Below, piece by piece: positions 16,340 through 22,091 of a DNA stretch of 28,237 nt. The notes under the pieces were generated by a model, which ran no database searches, was not told where the DNA came from, and worked only from the letters and a program-made list of their open reading frames with translations. Numbering within the stretch: the first letter of the stretch is position 1; the number at the start of each line of letters is the position of its first letter. Source of the DNA: Arcobacter sp. UBA7394. GTDB lineage: Bacteria > Campylobacterota > Campylobacteria > Campylobacterales > Arcobacteraceae. Made by a program: the position numbers and the translations under genes. The stretch spans positions 1 to 28,237 of the forward strand of contig DKNG01000256.1 in the NCBI GenBank assembly GCA_002470185.1, given 5' to 3'.

Positions 16340-16375
16340 ATAATGATATTTTCTATTCTAAAAAAATATCATTAT
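16340..16375 (-). repeat. Perfect 13-bp inverted repeat in the leader of the rhodanese-soxB unit
   Basis: ATAATGATATTTT (16340-16352) and its complement (16363-16375) enclose a 10-nt loop, 28 nt upstream of the rhodanese ATG. On the minus strand TATCAT in the downstream arm could instead pair with ATGATA just before the GGAGGAG site, so two folds compete. A TATAAT at 16371-16376 overlaps the upstream arm. Confidence 0.55.
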
Positions 16376-16378
16376 AAA

Positions 16379-16406
16379 AAAAGTCAAGATATTAATCTTG
16401 ACTTTT
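16379..16406 (-). terminator. Intrinsic terminator ending the soxCDXYZA unit
   Basis: A perfect 12-bp stem (AAAAGTCAAGAT / ATCTTGACTTTT), 4-nt loop, followed on the minus strand by seven T. It lies 24 nt after the stop of the 151-aa gene. Confidence 0.85.
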
Positions 16407-16429
16407 ATCTAATTATCTATATTCGAAAA

Positions 16430-16885
16430 TTAGTATTTAAAACCATCACCTGGAACTGAAAGTCTCCAAGTTGTCTTTGCTTCCTCTTTTTGTTGTAAAG
16501 CTCTAAGCCCAAAAGAACAAGCTCTCCAAGCTGCATAATCAACTGCTAACTTAGTTTTTGATCTTTTGATTTTATTTGGTTTACTTTTAAAGTGTAAAGG
16601 ATTAACTTCTTTAGAACCAGTTTTTAAAGCTTCATCTACAGAAAGAATTAAATCTGAATTATTTACATTTAATCTTCTAAATTCAACACCCTCTTTAATA
16701 GCAGATTTATTGAATTTTTTTGCGTTAGCTAAAACTTTTTTAATACCTAATTTTTCAACATTACATACTTCTTTTACATCTAACTTAACAGATTTTTCAG
16801 GAGTTAAATGACCATGATTATGAGCAAATGCTGAAGTAACAGCTAATGATGCGATTGCTACTGACGTTATTAAAATCTTTTTCAT
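16430..16885 (-). CDS. Exported protein of unknown function beside soxA
   Basis: I do not recognise this family. The 151-aa protein has a Sec signal peptide (MKKILITSVAIASLAVTSAFA) and a mature N terminus HNHGHLTP. The mature part is basic, mostly helical-looking, and has two cysteines (Cys41, Cys123) but no CxxCH, so it is not a c-type cytochrome. The C terminus has DYAAWRACSFGLRALQQ and ends PGDGFKY. It starts 12 nt after soxA and is the last gene before the operon terminator. Position suggests a partner of SoxAX, comparable to SoxK/SAXB of other sulfur oxidisers, but I see no sequence match to SoxK. Role unknown. Confidence 0.85.
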   Translation of the reverse strand: MKKILITSVAIASLAVTSAFAHNHGHLTPEKSVKLDVKEVCNVEKLGIKKVLANAKKFNKSAIKEGVEFRRLNVNNSDLILSVDEALKTGSKEVNPLHFKSKPNKIKRSKTKLAVDYAAWRACSFGLRALQQKEEAKTTWRLSVPGDGFKY

Positions 16886-16897
16886 TATCTTTTCCTC

Positions 16898-17836
16898 TTA
16901 CTTTCTAATATCTGGACCATCAATTGGCATACCATTTGACATATAAGACATGAAGTATAATAACTCTCTCATCTCTTTACTATCAGCTTTTGGTGGATTT
17001 TGACCTTGATCTTTAACACAACCAGCCATTCTTCTTTCTAATGTACCTAGACCATTATTGTTAGCATCTTTAGCTGCCCACTTTAATCTATATACAGGGA
17101 AATGTGAAGTATGTCCTAATAGTTGAGATAAAGACTCATTTCTAACTCTTTGAGCTGCACCTTGTACGTGACAAGTTGCACAAGAAAGTTTTAAATAACC
17201 TTTCTGAGAATAATAATACTCTTTACCTCTTTCGTAAGCTTCCGAAGCAGCTTTAGATTCTATTTTTACATCAACCATTTTTTCTTCATCTTGTGCAGAT
17301 TGAACAAAATAAGCTTGTAAATTAGCCATTTTACCTTTAGAAGTTTTCCATTTCTTTTCACCATTTGAAGTTAAACATTGATTAATTGCAACAGTTAAAG
17401 TCACTACTTCTTTTTTCTTATCATCAAAATATGGATGATTTGTAGCTGCTTTTACTGGATCAGGGAAACAGTTTGCAAAAGATTTACCATTAGCAAATTT
17501 TTTACCATATAACTCTTCACCCGCTTCAACCCACTCTTCAGTTGGAGGGAATTCTTTGATTTCATCATAAGATGCTTTACCATTCTTTGAGAATGCATAG
17601 TTTCCTATAGAGAACTCTTTATGTTTAATTCCACTTATAATATTGTTTTTTAATTCATCATCAGTCGAATATGGGAAAAAAGTATTTCTATTTTTTTCAG
17701 GATTTTCGAATTTCGCTTCAAAATATTTAATTAAAGCAAGTCTATCTTTTTCAGCTTGTGCATTAAAGTCTGCTGCATTTAATGCACACGTAGTTAATGC
17801 TACTAAGGCTGTTGTCTTAGCGATTTTTGATAACAT
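16898..17836 (-). CDS. soxA: SoxA, monoheme-type L-cysteine S-thiosulfotransferase subunit
   Basis: With SoxX it joins thiosulfate oxidatively to the SoxY cysteine in the periplasm. It is 312 aa from the second of two adjacent ATGs; the first (17839) is only 2 nt from GGAG, the second 5 nt. Signal peptide: residues 1-21. One heme site, CATCH (Cys219, Cys222, His223), lies in the C-terminal domain. AGCVKDQGQNPP carries Cys273, the expected heme-ligating persulfide cysteine. The N-terminal domain lacks CxxCH; Cys123 (NCFPDP) and Cys154 (NQCLT) probably form the disulfide that replaces the first heme in monoheme SoxA. It follows soxZ after a small hairpin. Confidence 0.95.
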   Translation of the reverse strand: MLSKIAKTTALVALTTCALNAADFNAQAEKDRLALIKYFEAKFENPEKNRNTFFPYSTDDELKNNIISGIKHKEFSIGNYAFSKNGKASYDEIKEFPPTEEWVEAGEELYGKKFANGKSFANCFPDPVKAATNHPYFDDKKKEVVTLTVAINQCLTSNGEKKWKTSKGKMANLQAYFVQSAQDEEKMVDVKIESKAASEAYERGKEYYYSQKGYLKLSCATCHVQGAAQRVRNESLSQLLGHTSHFPVYRLKWAAKDANNNGLGTLERRMAGCVKDQGQNPPKADSKEMRELLYFMSYMSNGMPIDGPDIRK

Positions 17837-17859
17837 CATCTCTCCTTAATTTTATCGTC

Positions 17860-17881
17860 TAACTACTCATAAGAGTAGTTA
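17860..17881 (-). repeat. Intercistronic hairpin between soxZ and soxA
   Basis: A perfect 9-bp stem TAACTACTC / GAGTAGTTA with a 4-nt ATAA loop, directly after the soxZ stop and about 14 nt before the soxA ribosome-binding site. No T-run follows, so RNA stability or differential expression is more likely than termination. Confidence 0.6.
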
Positions 17882-17882
17882 A

Positions 17883-18200
17883 CTATTTGATTTTCCCTTT
17901 ACTTGTTTGAGTAGTACCCTTCATATCAACCCAAGTAATTTCAACTTTATCACCCTTTTTAGCACCAATTGCTTCTGCATTAAACTTGAATTTAACGTAA
18001 GGGTTTTTAGATAAGAATTGAGAAGTAGAAACTTCATATACTAACTTACCATTAACTTTTGCAGTCATATAATTAATCCAGTTAGCTTCTTTTTTTGCTC
18101 TTTTAGCTTCTTGGTGAGATAACATCACGTGATTAGCCATAGCTTTTACCGTAACAATACCCTTTTTTAATTTTGCTTTAATTCTTGTTTTTTTAGCCAT
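17883..18200 (-). CDS. soxZ: SoxZ, SoxYZ carrier subunit
   Basis: A 105-aa protein, the usual SoxZ length, that pairs with SoxY to form the substrate carrier. It has no signal sequence, as expected for a subunit carried out with Tat-exported SoxY. Family features are KTRIKAKLKKGIVTVKAMANHVM at the N terminus (split here for reading: a first strand, then HVMLSHQEAKRA), the FNAEAIGAKKGDKVEI segment and WVDMKG near the end. AAAGGA precedes the ATG. It lies between soxY and soxA. Confidence 0.95.
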   Translation of the reverse strand: MAKKTRIKAKLKKGIVTVKAMANHVMLSHQEAKRAKKEANWINYMTAKVNGKLVYEVSTSQFLSKNPYVKFKFNAEAIGAKKGDKVEITWVDMKGTTQTSKGKIK

Positions 18201-18273
18201 TTTTTAATTCCTTTGCTTTTCTTTTTTATTTTGATTCAAATTTATAAAATATTATTTAGTAGTTGGAATTAAA

Positions 18274-18726
18274 TCAACCACCACATCCACCAATAGTTAC
18301 TTTTACTAATTTAGAAGAAGAGTATAATTTCCCGCCCTCTTCAACAATTGCAGTAACATTACCAGTTTTTTGCATTTTAATTCTTACAGAATAATCAATG
18401 ATTCCACCTTGAGGTACAGTAAATACTGCTACTAATGATTCAGGGTTTGCATCTTGTAAAATTGCAACTTTAGAGCCAGCTAATTTTGAAGATACAGTAA
18501 CAGGAATAACTGCACCATTTTCAGCGATATCTGGAGCTTTTAATTTTACTTTACCATTTGTAGTTGTTGATGTTCCAAAAACTTCTTTAATTGCAGCATC
18601 AACTTTTGTTGCATCCCAAGCTTTTGGTTTAGTTTCTCTAAAATTAACTGCACTTAATGTAGATGGAGCTGTTATTGAAACAGCTAATGCACCAATTCCT
18701 AATCCTAAAAAGTTTCTTCTATTCAT
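18274..18726 (-). CDS. soxY: SoxY, sulfur-carrying subunit
   Basis: A 150-aa protein whose C-terminal swinging arm GGCGG (Cys148) carries the covalently bound sulfur intermediates through the Sox cycle. A Tat signal begins NRRNFLGLGIGALAVS; mature SoxY has an immunoglobulin-like fold visible as alternating strands. It is the only SoxY in the window. The ATG has AAGGAAG upstream. The gene sits between soxX and soxZ in the operon; the 73-nt gap to soxZ holds no clear hairpin. Confidence 0.97.
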   Translation of the reverse strand: MNRRNFLGLGIGALAVSITAPSTLSAVNFRETKPKAWDATKVDAAIKEVFGTSTTTNGKVKLKAPDIAENGAVIPVTVSSKLAGSKVAILQDANPESLVAVFTVPQGGIIDYSVRIKMQKTGNVTAIVEEGGKLYSSSKLVKVTIGGCGG

Positions 18727-18745
18727 TTTTCTTCCTTTAAATTAT

Positions 18746-19096
18746 TTATTTAATTGTTTTTAAATAAGCAACAAGTGCTTTAATTTCACCATCACTTAAC
18801 CAACCATTCTTACCAAATGCAGGCATTGCAGAGATTGGATTTGTAGTATATGGGTCATAAATTTTATTGTATAATGCTTCATCAGGCCAGTATTGTAATG
18901 CCATTAATTTTGGCCCTAAACTTCCTGGCCCATCAAGGCTTTTACCTTCTATTGCATGACAAGCAATACAATTACCAAGTTTCTTTGTCATAAAGATTTT
19001 TTCACCTTTTTTAACTAAAGAATCATTTGCACTCGCACCTATAATTGCTAAACTACTAATAGCAGATGCTATTAGTAACTTTTTAATTAATTTCAT
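18746..19096 (-). CDS. soxX: SoxX, monoheme cytochrome c partner of SoxA
   Basis: A 116-aa periplasmic cytochrome that takes electrons from SoxA. Signal peptide: residues 1-23. The heme site is GNCIACH (Cys43, Cys46, His47), followed by DGPGSLGPKL. The methionine axial ligand is probably Met91 in AMPAFGKNG, and LSDGEIKALVAYL closes the domain; all are SoxX hallmarks and separate it from generic cytochromes. AAGGAGAGAG precedes the ATG. It lies 9 nt after soxD and 19 nt before soxY. Confidence 0.95.
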   Translation of the reverse strand: MKLIKKLLIASAISSLAIIGASANDSLVKKGEKIFMTKKLGNCIACHAIEGKSLDGPGSLGPKLMALQYWPDEALYNKIYDPYTTNPISAMPAFGKNGWLSDGEIKALVAYLKTIK

Positions 19097-19105
19097 ACTC
19101 TCTCC

Positions 19106-20320
19106 TTATTTACTTTCACTAATGATATAGTCAATAATTTTTTTGAAATCATCATCAGATAAGCTCATTGCAGTTCCCTTTGGAGGCATTGCATTGATAC
19201 CATCAATTCCATTTGTATAAACTTCTTCAATTCCCTTTTCAAGAACTTCTTCCCATGCAGCTTTATCACCAATAACTGGAGCCCCAATTGCTTTATTTGA
19301 GTGACACGCAGAACAATAAGTTGCATAATTCTCTACAAGTTTAGGATCAGCACCATTTGTAGATTCAACTTTTGGTTCTTTCCAAGTTCTTTCAGTAGAT
19401 AAAGGTTCATTAGCATTTGGAGCTAAATCAACTTTGATTTTCAGTAATAAATCATCAGTAGTCTTACCTTTTCCAAACTGTTTTTCAATACAATTACTCA
19501 TACATCTATCACCTTTTCCATAAATAGTAGGATCAGATAAAAGTTTTTTCATATTTTTTGGACCTTGGTGAGGGTCTTTTGTATCTACTTCTGGATAAAA
19601 ACCATTAACATTAGGCATTTCGATTTTACTAAAATTGTCTTTATTTAATACAAATTCTTCATCCATCTCTTCCCCATCAACTTTAATACCGTTTGCAGAT
19701 AATAAGAAGGCAGTGATTGCATAAGTTTCACTGTTACTTAAAGTTTTTGGTGCTGTAAAAGGCATAGATTCTTGAATATACCAATAAAGTGTACTTGCAT
19801 ACGGCCAGTACGATCCAATTGTTTTTAATGATACATCTGGGTTTGGAGGATTGTGTGCAGGATTAAGTCTTTGAATATGTAAATCTTTAACATCTCCACC
19901 TGCTAATGTAGGATAACCTTTTCCTCCAGCACCAAATTCACCATGACACATAGCACATTGGGCATCATAAAGTTCTTCACCCCATTCAACAGAACCTTCA
20001 GCCTTTTTAGGCTTACCATCTTCCATTACAGTCTCACCATGTTTGATATCATATTTTGGTAAACCAGTACCATCTGGCTTAACATCTAGATTCCAAACCT
20101 TAATCTCTTTTTTTGTTGCTAATCTACCATTATCATAGTTTTTTGTATCTTGTGTATTTAAATGGTATGGTCCATATTTTCCTTTTACAGAATCATATTT
20201 AACAGCACCATCAATAGATCTATTGTCATTACTAGCTACAAGAGTTGTTGCTAAAAGAGTAGATAATCCAAAAGCTGTAAATATTGACTTAAGCTTTATT
20301 GTGTTTTCTAATTTGAACAT
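19106..20320 (-). CDS. soxD: SoxD, diheme cytochrome c subunit of sulfane dehydrogenase
   Basis: The electron-accepting partner of SoxC, 404 aa from the ATG at 20320. A longer frame opens at 20440, but GGAG 10 nt before 20320 and the following signal segment (SIFTAFGLSTLLATTLVAS) support the shorter start. Two heme sites are visible: CAMCH (Cys122-His126) and CSACH (Cys336-His340). The C-terminal cytochrome ends with NAMPPKGTAMSLSDDD, where the Met is the likely axial ligand. An extra CMSNC lies at 273-277 between the domains. The start overlaps the 3' end of soxC by 32 nt, implying coupling. Confidence 0.93.
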   Translation of the reverse strand: MFKLENTIKLKSIFTAFGLSTLLATTLVASNDNRSIDGAVKYDSVKGKYGPYHLNTQDTKNYDNGRLATKKEIKVWNLDVKPDGTGLPKYDIKHGETVMEDGKPKKAEGSVEWGEELYDAQCAMCHGEFGAGGKGYPTLAGGDVKDLHIQRLNPAHNPPNPDVSLKTIGSYWPYASTLYWYIQESMPFTAPKTLSNSETYAITAFLLSANGIKVDGEEMDEEFVLNKDNFSKIEMPNVNGFYPEVDTKDPHQGPKNMKKLLSDPTIYGKGDRCMSNCIEKQFGKGKTTDDLLLKIKVDLAPNANEPLSTERTWKEPKVESTNGADPKLVENYATYCSACHSNKAIGAPVIGDKAAWEEVLEKGIEEVYTNGIDGINAMPPKGTAMSLSDDDFKKIIDYIISESK

Positions 20321-21626
20321 TATTACATACTCCTTCTTTAGTAATTTCCCAAGTAACAATAGCATTTCTATGATAAACAGATTCAACACCAACAGCTTCA
20401 GTTTCCTGATCAATTGTTGGTTGAATATTTCCAAAGTCATCTCTAGCTCTTGATGCTAATAATAGAGGCTTCCCATCCCACTTAATAACATATGAGAATC
20501 TAGTCCAAGATTTTGGTAATACTAAACCTTTTAATTTAGCTTCAGCCCAGTTGTCTCCACCATCAAATGAAATGTCTACACCTGAGATTGTACCATGACC
20601 ACTCCAAGCAATACCTTCAATTTCTACCATGTCACCTTTCTTTAGATGTGTCCATGGTTTTTCAGGACATGGCGATGTAATAACTGAATTAACTTCATTT
20701 ACCCAGAAATATCTAATAGCTTTTCCACCAGGTTGAACCATTGTATATTTAGAAGTTTCTTCTTTTGAATGCCATGGTTTATCAGAGAATTCTAATCTTC
20801 TTAACCATTTAGTATTTAAGTTACCTTCCCATCCTGGAACAATTAATCTTACTGGATAACCTTGTTCAGGTCTTAATGCTTCACCATTTTGAGCCCAAAC
20901 AACCATAACGTCATCTAGTGCTTTTTCAACAGGAATTGTTCTAGGGTTAGATGCATTATCAGAACCTTCTGCAAGCATCCATACTGCATCTTTTTCTAAT
21001 CCAACATCTTCTAAAATTGTCTTAAGCATTACACCAGTCCATTCAGCTGCACTCATAAGACCTTTCATAAATTGTAATGAGTTAAACTGAGGTCCCCTCC
21101 ACTCAGGTGCACCATTTGCAGGACACTCAATAAAGTAAATTCTAGATTCACTTGGATATCTTTTAAGATCATCTAAAGTAAGAACAATCTCTTTCTTAAC
21201 TTTACCATTAATCATTAATCTCCACTCATTTGGATCAACATGTGCTGTTCCACCATGATTTCTTGTAAAGAATAAACCATTTGGAGTTACAATACCTTCA
21301 GATTCATGAATTGGACACATTGAAACAGACGCATAATAATCTCCAGATGAGAATAAAGAGTGAGTTCTTCTAATATTATTATGTTCAAACGGCGATGGAA
21401 TACCATAAAGATTTTTATCAATTGGGTCACCAAGTTTTTGTCCCCATGGTGCTTCATTGATAATTGCAGAATCATCAGCTTTAATTTTTACCGGTGATAC
21501 TACATTTGCTGCTGCAATAGCACCAGCTGAGTAAACTGCAGTTTTTCTAAAAAAATCTCTTCTACTTAATTTTGATTCAGAAGTAGTAGATACATCTTTA
21601 TTAGAAACTTCACTAACTTTTGTCAT
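20289..21626 (-). CDS. soxC: SoxC, molybdenum-containing sulfane dehydrogenase subunit
   Basis: A 445-aa sulfite-oxidase-family protein which, with SoxD, oxidises the sulfane sulfur left on SoxY, a six-electron step. A Tat signal is present (SRRDFFRKTAVYSAGAIAAA). The molybdopterin-binding domain contains YFIECPANGAPEW with Cys168 as the Mo ligand. The C-terminal dimerisation domain contains IEGIAWSGHGTISGVDISFD. The ribosome-binding site is unusually strong (AAGGAGGGG) but can be masked by a complementary stretch about 110 nt upstream. It is the first gene of the operon soxC-D-X-Y-Z-A-unknown; its promoter region is the longest gap of the window. Confidence 0.96.
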   Translation of the reverse strand: MTKVSEVSNKDVSTTSESKLSRRDFFRKTAVYSAGAIAAANVVSPVKIKADDSAIINEAPWGQKLGDPIDKNLYGIPSPFEHNNIRRTHSLFSSGDYYASVSMCPIHESEGIVTPNGLFFTRNHGGTAHVDPNEWRLMINGKVKKEIVLTLDDLKRYPSESRIYFIECPANGAPEWRGPQFNSLQFMKGLMSAAEWTGVMLKTILEDVGLEKDAVWMLAEGSDNASNPRTIPVEKALDDVMVVWAQNGEALRPEQGYPVRLIVPGWEGNLNTKWLRRLEFSDKPWHSKEETSKYTMVQPGGKAIRYFWVNEVNSVITSPCPEKPWTHLKKGDMVEIEGIAWSGHGTISGVDISFDGGDNWAEAKLKGLVLPKSWTRFSYVIKWDGKPLLLASRARDDFGNIQPTIDQETEAVGVESVYHRNAIVTWEITKEGVCNNVQIRKHNKA

Positions 21627-21750
21627 TTCCCCTCCTTATTATATTGGTATTGTAAAAAATACCTTGTAAAACAGATTTATTATAGTTTTAATATCTTAAT
21701 AAAAACTAAATAGTTAAGTATAAATTTTTCTTATTATAAGGAGGAGAAAT
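21625..21750 (-). promoter_or_regulatory. Inverted repeat able to mask the soxC ribosome-binding site
   Basis: Minus-strand RNA from 21749-21736 reads UUUCUCCUCCUUAU and can pair with AUAAGGAGGGGAAA (21639-21626), all 14 positions with one G-U; position 21750 adds a 15th pair with the U of AUG. The helix covers the Shine-Dalgarno and two bases of the start codon, with a loop of about 96 nt. It matters only if transcription starts upstream of 21750. Seen in sequence; function inferred. Confidence 0.55.
21679..21684 (-). promoter_or_regulatory. Predicted proximal -10 box for soxC
   Basis: AACTATAATAAATC on the minus strand contains TATAAT with the predicted start near 21672, giving a ~46-nt leader that would lack the anti-Shine-Dalgarno arm. 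One of two candidate promoters. Confidence 0.4.
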
Positions 21751-21942
21751 TTTATTATAAATTATATATATGTATATTATAAATAGCACTTATTATATTA
21801 GATTAAATAGCAAAAGGATAGCAGAAAAATGACATGATTTTGATAATGAGAAGTAAAAGTTATATTAAAGATAATTAAATTTTATCTTACTATTAAATTA
21901 AACTTTTTTTGATTTTTTGATATATTTTAATTGATTTTGTAT

Positions 21943-21948
21943 ATTATA
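21943..21948 (-). promoter_or_regulatory. Predicted distal -10 box for the sox operon
   Basis: TTACTATAATATAC on the minus strand contains TATAAT. Taking its first T as -12 puts the start at 21936, so the CRP/FNR-like box is centred at -41.5. The leader would be about 310 nt. Confidence 0.45.
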
Positions 21949-21970
21949 GTAACATTTTGTAAATTTTTTT

Positions 21971-21984
21971 TTGACTTATATCAA
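21971..21984. promoter_or_regulatory. CRP/FNR-type operator candidate
   Basis: TTGAC-TTAT-ATCAA matches the FNR consensus TTGAT-N4-ATCAA at 9 of 10 defined bases. Its centre (21977.5) lies 41.5 bp upstream of the start predicted from the distal TATAAT, the class II activator position. No regulator gene is in the window. Confidence 0.5.
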
Positions 21985-21985
21985 G

Positions 21986-22003
21986 AATTACTAATAAGTA
22001 ATT
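21986..22003. repeat. 18-bp palindrome next to the CRP/FNR-like box
   Basis: AATTACT-AATA-AGTAATT: two perfect 7-bp half-sites with a 4-bp spacer, one base away from the CRP/FNR-like box. It could be a second operator for a repressor or activator of the sox operon. Confidence 0.4.
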
Positions 22004-22060
22004 TTAAATACTTATAATTGTTATTTTTAAACTTTTTGATTTTTTGAAGAATAGGATGGG

Positions 22061-22091
22061 AAATAAATAAGTTTAAAAAACCTATTTATTT
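22061..22091 (-). terminator. Terminator-like hairpin after recN
   Basis: AAATAAATA-A-GTTT pairs with AAAC-C-TATTTATTT, 13 bp with one mismatch and a 3-nt A loop, overlapping the recN stop codon. It is very AT-rich, with no distinct T-run beyond the stem itself. Confidence 0.5.

Larger units (their letters stand above)
21627..22081. other. 455-bp non-coding region upstream of the sox operon
   Basis: No credible gene is seen; the region is extremely AT-rich. It holds, from soxC outward: the strong soxC ribosome-binding site, a proximal TATAAT (21679-21684), the anti-Shine-Dalgarno arm (21736-21750), three ATAGCA repeats (21783, 21807, 21818), a distal TATAAT (21943-21948), a CRP/FNR-like box (21971-21984), an 18-bp palindrome (21986-22003) and the recN terminator. 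Because recN and soxC are on the same strand, all regulation here most likely serves the sox genes. Confidence 0.8.

Noticed and set aside
16430..16885. Idea that the 151-aa protein is SoxX
   Set aside because: It lacks CxxCH; the 116-aa cytochrome at 18746-19096 shows all SoxX hallmarks.
20321..20440. N-terminal extension of soxD to 20440
   Set aside because: It would lie fully inside soxC, has no good ribosome-binding site, and puts a signal peptide in the interior; the ATG at 20320 has GGAG and a proper signal peptide after it.
12027..21626. Sulfur island as a recent mobile element
   Set aside because: No transposase, integrase, tRNA end or flanking repeat was found, and base composition and promoter style match the flanking housekeeping genes.
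21770..21832. 20-codon plus-strand mini-ORF downstream of an AAGGAGGAG motif in the sox gap
   Set aside because: The motif is about 24 nt from the ATG, too far for initiation, and is better explained as the complementary arm of the soxC leader helix.
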